This document shows positions 8,601 to 15,619 of a DNA stretch of 15,619 bases, one piece after another. Position numbers and translations under genes: made by a program. The notes beneath the pieces were generated by a model that made no database searches, was not told the DNA's origin, and was given only the letters and a program-made list of their open reading frames with translations. Source of the stretch: Stephanodiscus triporus (Eukaryota; Bacillariophyta; Thalassiosirophyceae; Thalassiosirales; Thalassiosiraceae); the NCBI GenBank assembly GCA_036939755.1, contig JALLAZ010000545.1:1-15619 (forward strand). Direction: 5' to 3'. How positions within the stretch are numbered: position 1 is the first letter of the stretch; the number at the start of each line of letters is the position of its first letter.

Positions 8601-9244
8601 ATGGATAAGCGGTCGCAATATGGAAGTGATTGGAGGAATGGGTTATGGGGTTTTGGCAAGGAAGAGGATAAAAATTATCTTGGACTGGAATGCTTCATTG
8701 ATAACTTGGGTGATGAGGGAGGAGATCTCTTAACAAACAAACGGATCGATTCTAGGGACACGATCACGGTTGCGTTGACGCGCATTCAAGTCGACCCCGT
8801 GATTCCAAACCCAAAATTTGTTCGACGTCAAAAACATCAGACCAAACGTCAAAACTCTGAGTAAGCATCTACCTCCACACGGAGTATTACGTCACGTTAA
8901 ACATAGCCAGCTCGTCCCAAACGAATAATCGAATACCATCTCCCCCGCGTCCACTTCGATGGTGCAGCACTGTTCGAAAGGGACGTGAGTTCATTAGTCA
9001 AATCATAGCTGTTGCTTCGGATGAGCTTGAGATCCAAGTCACTCGACTGTCCGACACGCTGAATATTAATGTTCCATTCGTCTGTATCAGCGTCTATTTA
9101 ACTGCGCTCTCTCGACCTTTGACCAAGTCAAGAAGTGCGTCGTTTTCCTTGGTCGTATCTCCGTCCGGAGATCCTGTTGAATACACTGTACTATTCCCAC
9201 GCATGTATACTCGACTTCTTCAAAAAATTACCGCAAGTATGTAG
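8601..9244 (+). CDS. Candidate two-exon hypothetical gene upstream of the SET gene
   Basis: Exon 1 (8601-8860) is read from the first ATG downstream of the TATA element at 8401. Just before the frame would stop, a GTAAGC donor occurs at 8861. A TTCATTAG acceptor ends at 8997, and joining the two leads in frame into a second open stretch that ends at a TAG at 9242-9244. The model gives 168 residues. Exon 2 is open on its own from 8861 to 9241 (127 codons, no ATG start), which is long for chance. Exon 2 protein is strand-rich (IIAVASDELEIQVTRL, VPFVCISVYLTALSRP). No family is recognised. Problems: the second frame also looks protein-like inside the proposed intron, a third frame (about 8803-8926) is open too, and the stop is only 22 nt before the SET gene ATG. 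Alternatives are a frameshifted pseudogene or chance. Confidence 0.35.
8861..8997 (+). other. Proposed intron (137 nt) of the candidate gene at 8601
   Basis: GTAAGC donor and TTAG acceptor, 137 nt, phase 2 (GA plus T makes an Asp codon). Length is somewhat above the two well-supported introns (88 and 99 nt). No strong pyrimidine tract precedes the acceptor, which lowers confidence. Confidence 0.33.
9095..9101 (+). promoter_or_regulatory. Possible TATA-like element (tatttaa) for the SET gene
   Basis: A tatttaa motif 166 nt before the SET-gene ATG, followed by a CT-rich stretch. If the candidate gene at 8601-9244 is real, this motif lies in its second exon, so the two readings compete. Confidence 0.2.
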
Positions 9245-9266
9245 CTGCTCAAAAAAGTCAACTACG

Positions 9267-12200
9267 ATGGCGGAAAAGAAATCGGTGCAACGCAAGCCAC
9301 CGATCTCAGGCTGGGAGGAATACGTCGCCGACGAGGATAGGAAGGCAGCGGCGGTGGTCGTTGTCAGGAAGCGCGTGGTCGGGCTGTTCGGCATCATTGC
9401 GGCAATTTCGGCCATCGCGTCCTACTACTTCAGGACGAATGACGCCCGAGCGATGATTCGAAATAATAAAGACAGATCTCCCAAGGATGCCTTTCTCCAA
9501 TGGTTCGTCGAAAACGGAGGCACCTTCCACCCGATTGGCCCGGGCTATGGAGGGGCGACGGCGAATGTCACGATCGGAGAATTCCCCTCCTACGGCGGAT
9601 GGGGATTGGCGTTGACCGTTCCGGAGACATCGTCCGATTCCTCGAACGGATGTCGGCAGGACGACGACGTCCAAGGACAATGCACGGCGACGGAGCGGCG
9701 CGAGAGAACGCCAGTGATCAGACACCTGGATCCGCTGTTCACGGTCCCGTCCTCCATCATAATCACCGTGCAGTCCGTAATCGAAACCTACGCGTCGGCC
9801 TTACCAAATTTCCGCACGAAAGTGAACGCCATTCTGGATCGATCGTTCCCTAACGGGCCGGGACTGGCGAGTCGGGGGATGGGGCTCGGACAGCAAGACG
9901 CGATCATCGCCGCGTACCTGATGGCCGAGGACTGTCAGCATCGTCATCCCGGCCTGTTCGAGAATGGCGAGGACAGTTTCTGGGGGGCGTACCTCGACGT
10001 GTTGCCGAAAAGCGCGATACCACGATTAGACACTTTCGGGGACGAGGATTACGCCGTGTTGCGGGACGAGTTACTCGAGCGAGCCGGTCGCGAGTCCAGG
10101 CGGCTGTTGGGCCATTTGTTTACGAACGACGACACCGCCGACGGTGGCGATGGGAATGGATTTCGGACCGTGGTTCGGGATATGATCCGCCGAAAGATCG
10201 GCCAGTCGACGCCGCCAACGACAATCCCGGATTCCTGTATCAGCTTCGACGCCTTCCACCGCTTCGTCGGGATCACGTCGAGTCGGGCGATGGTTCTCAA
10301 GGGGGTGAAGCAGTAAGTGTTATTGGCCTGTGCTTGACTTGAAATCCTCGTTGAACCGAATCGCACTGGCCTGGACTCACTATATGGGCATATTCTGCCA
10401 TCCGATTCTAGCCTGACTCCGTTGGCAGAGATGGTGAATTACTCACCCAAAGTAGGAAACGCTCTTCCATTTGACTTGTACCACACTCTTTTGAAGGATA
10501 ACTCCATCACCGTCCGTTCGGATAGGGATGTTTTCCTTCCCGATTCTTCAGGGGGGGCGACAATGATCCAGCTATTCGAGGATTACGGACCAGTAGACAG
10601 TTCGCTCTTCTTGTCGGCTCATGCGTTCATTCCACATGAGAACCCCAATAACTGCGCTACCATCGCAGGCGCTACTTTCCTCCGTCGCAGCGCAGCCGTT
10701 GGGCGATTCGATGAAAATGTCGAGCAACTCTTCCAGGCATTGAAAGCGCTTCGTTTGATCCACCCTGAAGTTACGAAGTTTGAAGCATTGGATGATGTGT
10801 GCGTGAAGGAGAGTTTGCAAATAATTGACGACGGCAACGATATCGGACGGAAGCCAGCGTCAGATTCCATTGCTATTGCTTCGCTCATACTCGGTGACAG
10901 TGACAATACAGCATGGGACAGAATAGAGAAAGAGTACGGAGAAACATTTGCATCGCTGAGAGACAAATGCATTTCAGCCATTCAGTCGGGAGATGTGGAG
11001 AGAATTGAGATTCGATGCGCGCGGTTTCCTGAAAGTGATCATGTTGTGAAGGAGGCTATCCAGAAGGCTGCAAGTCGAGCTTTCGTAGATCACGGTGATA
11101 GCGAAGAGAAATTACTCTTGCAACTTCAGGACGCAGAGACAAAGGGCAGGCAACAGTTGACCTTAGCCTTGCGCTTTCGCATAGAGGAAAGAAAAATACT
11201 CAATCAGATAGTCCATTTCAAAGGCGAAGTCGATGTTTCTCATAAGAAAAGTGTCGACGACGAAGACCAAATCGACTCATCGGAAAGCCAAGGAAATCTT
11301 GACAAGAAACTGGATGCCTTCAAGTTGTTCGTTGAAACTTTAGGGTTGCCATTGAATAAACTTGAACCCAAGCTTCTCGGGAATGGGATGAGAGTTGGAG
11401 CGTTTGCTACCGAAGACCTGAACGTTGACGATGTGTATATTGCGCTACCTGCCAATTCCGTTATTGATGTTAATACTGCGCTGGTAGACACAGATTCGGA
11501 TTTCAAAGCCCTTGTGAAGAAATTTTCAAACTGGAGTCAAGAAAACGGTGGCTTCGATGCTCTGTTACTGTACCTCCTCCGCGAACGGTTTATACTGAAG
11601 GAAAGAAGTCGCTGGTGGCCATACCTAGATTTGCTCCCTTCAATAGAAGAATTGAGTGCATATCACCCGCTTTTCTTTACGGAGAAAGAGATCGATAGGT
11701 ACTTGTCAGGCTCTGATGTTCGCCGTTCTATTCTAAAGTATCAACGGCATGCTTCGGAACGACATAGGGCTTTGTCTGCTGATTTGGATGTCAATCTATT
11801 ACTCAGCGACATCGTTTCGGACAAAAGGAAAGTGTTCTGGGCAACCGCGATTCTGGACTCCAGATCAATTTGGTGGAGCGGTCTACGGCACTTGGTACCC
11901 CTTTTGGACTTGGTAAACACGGATAATAACGGTGTAGCACATCAAACACAACTTGTTGACTGGGACGGTACGGAATCGAAAACAGCTGTGACTGTGGCAA
12001 CTCGTCAAGTCAAAAAAGGGGAGCAAGTCTTCGAGAATTATGCTCAGCCAAACCACGTGCTTTTCACATATCATGGCTTCCTCCTTGAGGAGAATGCATA
12101 TGATTGCGCCCTGGTTGATGGACTTTCCATCCATCGTTCAATGGTGACCACATTTTGCATCAGAGACTTATCTTCAATTGAAGAGCTGGCGCAATTCTTA

Positions 12201-12434
12201 CGCACCAAATATGGCCTCTCGATAGCGAGTTCTGAAGGCTCCAGTGTTGATGATGACGTGCGTCCATATTTGATTCAAGTATTGGAGGAAAGAATAGCGC
12301 GGCTGACAGAGGCAACGGATACCAACATTCATGTTGATAGATACGCGTTGCCTCGGCTGCAGTACATGAGACAGATCGTGAAAAATGACCTCATTCACTT
12401 TCGGCGTGCTTTGGAAATGATACTCGAAGCATGA
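9267..12434 (+). CDS. Membrane-anchored tandem SET-domain protein (SETD3/SETD6/Rubisco-LSMT-like), two exons
   Basis: Exons 9267-10312 and 10412-12434 give 1022 residues. The ATG at 9267 is the first in its frame. Residues 34-36 (RKR) precede one hydrophobic helix (about 37-54, VVGLFGIIAAISAIASYYF), a probable signal anchor. Module 1 (about 72-430): PKDAFLQWFVENGG, a Gly-rich strand, LFTVPSSIIITVQS, then ITSSRAMVL, HLTPLAEMVNYS (349-360, built across the splice junction) and FEDYGPVDSSLFL (about 404). A charged helical part follows (about 430-645). Module 2 (about 648-925): LDAFKLFVETLG, GMRVGAFATEDL, WWPYLDLLPS, FWATAILDSRSIWW, HLVPLLDLVNTDN (about 841) and FENYAQPNHVLFTYHGF (about 888), then a helical end like the LSMT substrate-binding domain. 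This class methylates lysine or histidine on non-histone proteins; the target is unknown. Both modules lack the usual Asn-His pair of the SAM-binding motif (NYS, NTD), so activity is doubtful in at least one. Confidence 0.9.
10313..10411 (+). other. Spliceosomal intron in the SET gene (99 nt)
   Basis: GTAAGT donor and GATTCTAG acceptor. Removal joins CA to C, making a His codon and rebuilding the SET motif HLTPLAEMVNYS across the junction. The unspliced frame stops at once (TAA at 10314-10316). Confidence 0.92.
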
Positions 12435-12541
12435 TTCCCTGCATCTTGCAGCGGGATTAATTCTCAACGTGGAGAAAATTGGATCCAATCGTGTCAGTAT
12501 GTGATATGCCACGCATCTATTCCAGGGTTGTAGAATACAAA

Positions 12542-12769
12542 TTATATGTCTTCTGGCCAGTAATATCCACTGCTTCTTATCTTCATTGGTATTTCGGTTT
12601 CTTCTTCCTTTAGAGTTACAAGTGGAAAACTGCTTCTGTTTTGGGACCTTTGACTTTGTGGCTTAATTTTGCTCCCGCCATCCATTTTTGAAGCCGAGAA
12701 ATGTATGCCAGATGGAGTGTGGTGTTGAGAGTTGGTGGATGTGCTTTGCTCGGTGTTCGGGCATCTCAT
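12542..12769 (-). CDS. Possible small hypothetical protein, convergent with the SET gene
   Basis: An ATG-started frame of 75 residues preceded by an in-frame TGA, ending 108 nt from the SET gene stop, tail to tail. The product is hydrophilic, with Ser, Gln and Lys (STSTNSQHHTPSG; LKEEETEIPMKIRSSGYYW). No domain or targeting signal is visible, and there is no supporting promoter. It may be a terminal exon, a tiny gene, or chance. Confidence 0.22.
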   Translation of the reverse strand: MRCPNTEQSTSTNSQHHTPSGIHFSASKMDGGSKIKPQSQRSQNRSSFPLVTLKEEETEIPMKIRSSGYYWPEDI

Positions 12770-13315
12770 TCCATGGCATCAGGATGCGTTATTGTCGAGA
12801 CCCAGAAAGTGGCATCAAAATTTTTACACACAAGATTTACATGCAAGCGGAAATTTTAAACAAGAATTTTTATTGAATCGATAGCTATTCAAGCACCCCC
12901 AGCACCTTGACGCATTCCCATTGCCTCGTTTCTTACGCAGAGCAATCTAAAGGAGCCCTGTCACCATGCATTCATCTCGAGAGAACGACCGCAAGTGAAA
13001 GAATGATTCCGACATTAGAGGACAGTATCAAAAGTTCGACGAAGCAAGCAGCCGAATGAGGGATAGCCTTTTCCAGTCGCGCGGAAAGAGTCATTGATCA
13101 TGCTGCAGCAAAAGGTGAAAGCTACCGCCGAGGCTTCGTGAAAGACACATGTGCACAGCAATCCAATCGGGCTCCTTGAGAGCCTTGGTCTCTCGTCCCC
13201 ACTTGTCGGTGTTGGCAAAGCTAGTCTTTCTTCTTCACCCGCCAGACTTGGAGGTCACTGCCCATGGCAACAAAGCCGTTTGTAGTCCGTCGCTCCTTGA
13301 TTGCCAACGCTCATT
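12770..13315. other. Gene-poor interval
   Basis: No convincing gene. The minus strand directly downstream of the HSP70 fragment has short open stretches in shifting frames (for example FVAMGSDLQVWRVKKKD ending near 13226), which may be further decayed coding sequence, but I cannot tie them to a family. Confidence 0.4.
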
Positions 13316-13525
13316 CTAGCCATCCAATATCCCAACCTGCACTGTGCACCCCAACGCCATGGCTTCGTTGGGATTCATGGTTCGCTGGGGCATGATGCCA
13401 ACGACTGTGGCAAGGAGCCTCCTGATCACTGGCATGCGCGTGGTGCCCCCAACGAGGACCGTGCCTGACAGGGGTCGGCTGTGGATTCCCTCCTGGACAC
13501 GTTCATTGCCGGCAACTGAGGTCAA
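13316..13525 (-). pseudogene. Decayed HSP70 (DnaK) ATPase-domain fragment
   Basis: The frame reads NERVQEGIHS, then TVLVGGTTRMPVIRRLL, then RTMNPNEAMALGCTVQVGIL. This is the third HSP70 signature (VLVGGSTRIP) and the NPDEAVALGAAVQAGIL block that closes the ATPase domain, about residues 320-380 of a normal HSP70. It is bounded by in-frame stops on both sides (a TGA just upstream, TAG at 13316-13318), has no ATG start, and appears to lack several residues between VQEGI and TVLVGG. Neither the rest of the ATPase domain nor the substrate-binding domain follows in any frame I read. It is therefore a truncated copy, not a working chaperone. Confidence 0.72.
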
Positions 13526-13821
13526 CGATCAAGACAATGCCATGTTGCGTGTTTTCCATCATTGCCGCTGTTGCTGCCCAGCCTTCTTCCCAACAACGAG
13601 GCCTGCACTTCAGCAACACTGGGTTTTCCCTCGCGTCCTCCAGCTGTCTTCGTAGGCTCGGCGAGGACGCTTCCCCCAATTCCCGCTTTCCCCTTTGCAC
13701 CTTCTTCCTCAAGCCCTCCTCCTTTCCCCCCATCCCGCCGCCCTCCCTGATGAGGAGGTTCAGTACAACCCCGGCTGCCGATGACGCCGTCCTCCCCCCT
13801 GTGCCAATTGCTCATCCGGTG

Positions 13822-13914
13822 GTCGAGCTTGTGCCGTTTGGTGTCACTCCCGACGAGCACTTGATAGGCACCGCAAACAATGTCGCCCATGTCGTCAATG
13901 TCCAACATCATTAA
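13822..13914 (+). pseudogene. Possible HSP70 N-terminal fragment, opposite orientation
   Basis: Reads VELVPFGVTPDEHLIG then TANNVAHVVNV, which resembles the HSP70 segment around [20 protein letters not shown] (about residues 35-65). With a one-base frame change the next residues (NIIKIKNREGGR) loosely match NTVFDVKRLIGR. It lies in an ATG-started plus-strand frame (13537-13914) that otherwise looks like Pro/Ser-rich noise. Similarity is weak and by eye only. It points away from the minus-strand HSP70 fragment, so a single simple gene remnant cannot explain both. Confidence 0.28.
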
Positions 13915-14094
13915 GATCAAGAACAGGGAGGGGGGGAGACAAAGTCATCATCGTTGTCATCATCCATCGCCACCGTGACTCATTGGAGTCTGCTCCCTTG
14001 CATCCATCAAGGGAACAATGGTGACGTTGCTTGAGATTGTCGTCGTTGACGTCGTCGTCAATGGCTCCCTCCCCCTCAGTCTCTCCCCCTCACC

Positions 14095-14129
14095 TCCGCC
14101 CCCGCCCCCGCCCCCACCCCCGCCCCCAC
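14095..14129. repeat. (CCCCCG)n-like G/C-rich microsatellite
   Basis: Repeated CCCCCG/CCCCCA units on the plus strand, giving a poly-Gly or Ala/Pro frame by chance on either strand. A C10-11 run follows near 14468-14478. Runs of G on the minus strand could form a quadruplex. Confidence 0.8.
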
Positions 14130-14510
14130 TGAGCCAAGCAAAGACACGATTGCACAAGTGAGGCAGCTGTCAAACACGGGGGACATCACTAGGATGGTCC
14201 CTGGCTGGCAGTGAACACTTTCACTTGTGTGGTTGCAATCTCTCACAAGGGTGGCGGGCGCCGATGGTGGTCGGCAGTGGATTATGAAGAAGGTATTGCG
14301 ACCAAGCCTTGTGGGGTTTGCGAATCCTCTCTTCCTGAGGGGGGCATTAGAGATGAGCATTAGGGACATGCTGCAGAAGGCGGTGTCAAGCCTGCTCATT
14401 GGAAGCGATTGTAATGATCTGATCATCGCGTCTTAAGCCAAATTAGACTAACAACGTTACGTCGTCACCCCCCCCCCCTTGTCAAATATTTACCTCTCAA
14501 CATCTAATTG

Positions 14511-14574
14511 GTGAGAGACCTCTGAGGCCTATAGTTGATTAAAATGTGATGGATAATAGATGGCAGGACAGGTG
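14511..14574 (+). repeat. 64-bp direct repeat, copy 1
   Basis: Begins gtgagagacctctgaggcct and ends ggacaggtg. It is identical, base for base, to copy 2 at 14576-14639. Confidence 0.97.
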
Positions 14575-14575
14575 N
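14575..14575. other. Single unresolved base (N) at a likely scaffold join
   Basis: The only ambiguous base in the window, placed exactly between two identical 64-bp sequences. Best explained as two contig ends that overlap but were joined without merging. Confidence 0.9.
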
Positions 14576-14639
14576 GTGAGAGACCTCTGAGGCCTATAGT
14601 TGATTAAAATGTGATGGATAATAGATGGCAGGACAGGTG
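14576..14639 (+). repeat. 64-bp direct repeat, copy 2
   Basis: Identical to 14511-14574 with one N between. Probably the same genomic sequence counted twice, in which case everything downstream is shifted by 65 bp. Confidence 0.97.
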
Positions 14640-14945
14640 ATGGGAATGGGCGACGGTGGGGACGATGACAGGGGGACAGGAAGGAGGCGTCGAATGAAAA
14701 TGATGATTGTGAAGCTTGTGCACGTCAATTCTTCTGCCAAAGGAATAAAAGAATTGCCCAGAGATGAGAAAAATAGCAAAAAAGAGATGTGTGTAAATTA
14801 TTTTGCTAGTGTTTTGTTAGGAGAGGTCCCAAAAGTGGCCAACAATTTTTTTAACAAAATTGTTTCAGTGACCCATATTGCGACCCTTCAACAAAGGCTA
14901 TGGGAATGCTCTCGGAACAAGATGAACAAGGCTAAGGTAGTTTGA
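14625..14945 (+). CDS. Weak hypothetical frame
   Basis: An ATG-started frame of 106 residues. The first 25 are Met/Gly/Asp/Arg-rich and the rest is Lys/Asn-rich (LLGEVPKVANNFFNKI; ATLQQRLWECSRNKM). No domain recognised. Its start codon lies in the duplicated 64-bp segment at the scaffold join, so the 5' end is unreliable. Probably chance or an exon fragment. Confidence 0.18.
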   Translation: MAGQVMGMGDGGDDDRGTGRRRRMKMMIVKLVHVNSSAKGIKELPRDEKNSKKEMCVNYFASVLLGEVPKVANNFFNKIVSVTHIATLQQRLWECSRNKMNKAKVV

Positions 14946-15619
14946 AGCCTTAACGTTCATGCGGTGTCTTTGGATTTTTGAAATTCGGCCATTGACCAAC
15001 TACTTAGAGCAATCCTAGCAAGTCGTGTTGTGTGTAAATCGACCAAAAAGTGGTCCCAGAAGTGGTTAAACTCTCTGTATCGTCATCATTCACATTGGTA
15101 ATTGTTGTTTTGTAGGAGATGGTATATTTATCTTACACCAAGTCACAGTAGATGAGTTCGCTCTGAGCTTGAGCTAATGAGTAGATTAATGTTACGGTAA
15201 ATAGAAGAAGCCACAATCGTTTGTAACAAAAAACGTTTGATTTTTATACATGGTGTCAGTTAGGTCACCCTTACGATGGATGATCATTTTTCTTGCAATG
15301 TGTAATCATGTTTGTGGTTTTATTATATGGTAGCACGGTGAACAGCTGCTCAAGTACAGAAGGACCGAAGCATAAAAGCAAATCCTGCTTGCTGTCATTT
15401 GGGATCAGAATCAGAGACTGAGGCATTCACAGTTTCCCACGCAGCGCATGCTTCCTTACTACGAGTCCGGTACCTAACGATTGAGAAAATACTTCTTAAC
15501 GAGTTCCTAAGGGAGGAGCGGAAATTACCTGCTTCCCCGACTGACAGAAAAAAGAAGAGCATTGTTAACACTGGAATAACAAAAGTTCTAATTTAAATAC
15601 TTAAAAACGTCACGTACCA
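14946..15619. other. AT-rich non-coding end of window
   Basis: No gene or RNA recognised. Frames are short and lack motifs. The base composition is lower in GC than the rest of the window. Confidence 0.5.

Noticed and set aside
9135..9266. N-terminal extension of the SET protein from 9135
   Set aside because: It would need a GTG start; the first ATG in frame is 9267, which directly precedes the expected anchor helix.
13522..13920. Minus-strand frame of 132 codons next to the HSP70 fragment
   Set aside because: Gly/Arg/Lys-rich composition without HSP70 or other motifs; likely a shadow of C-rich DNA.
15109..15270. Possible LTR end with a primer-binding-like tggtgtcag at about 15251
   Set aside because: The match to a Met-tRNA primer site is partial, there is no second LTR, and no gag, integrase or reverse transcriptase motif is in the window.
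15399..15596. Plus-strand frame of 65 codons
   Set aside because: No ATG start, no motif, AT-rich surroundings.

Overview
The window looks like nuclear DNA from an intron-poor microbial eukaryote; I lean towards a diatom or related stramenopile. Reasons: eukaryote-only families (Vps33, a METTL21/23-like lysine methyltransferase, a SETD3/Rubisco-LSMT-like SET protein), short GT-AG introns (88 and 99 nt in the two clear cases), closely spaced genes on both strands, and heavy triplet-repeat coding tracts. The species call is inference; no rRNA, tRNA, CRISPR or bacterial operon signal was seen.

Layout. 1-1276 (minus): a 5'-complete gene running off the left edge, coding for a His/Pro/Gln/Ser-rich low-complexity protein. 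1277-1877: a shared, probably bidirectional promoter. 1878-3135 (plus): two-exon methyltransferase of family 16. 3136-4973: mostly non-coding, with a Cys-rich orphan reading frame on the minus strand (3927-4424) and a weak plus-strand frame (4540-4839) that could be an alternative first exon of the next gene. 4974-7868 (plus): VPS33, the SM protein of the HOPS/CORVET tethering complexes, enlarged by homopolymer inserts. 7869-9266: a small minus-strand frame, a strong TATA element and a candidate two-exon small gene (8601-9244). 9267-12434 (plus): a two-exon, membrane-anchored protein with two SET-like modules in tandem. 12435-15619: gene-poor, with one possible small minus-strand gene, decayed HSP70 fragments, G/C-rich microsatellites and a 64-bp perfect duplication around a single N that is almost certainly a scaffold-joining artefact.

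The genes do not form an operon or an obvious pathway; they are ordinary neighbours (protein methylation twice, endolysosomal tethering once). The most notable features are the concentration of amino-acid homopolymers in three adjacent genes (1-7.9 kb) that stops abruptly before the SET gene, the tandem SET protein whose two modules both lack the usual Asn-His pair, and the unrecognised two-exon small gene directly upstream of it. I found no convincing new multi-gene system.
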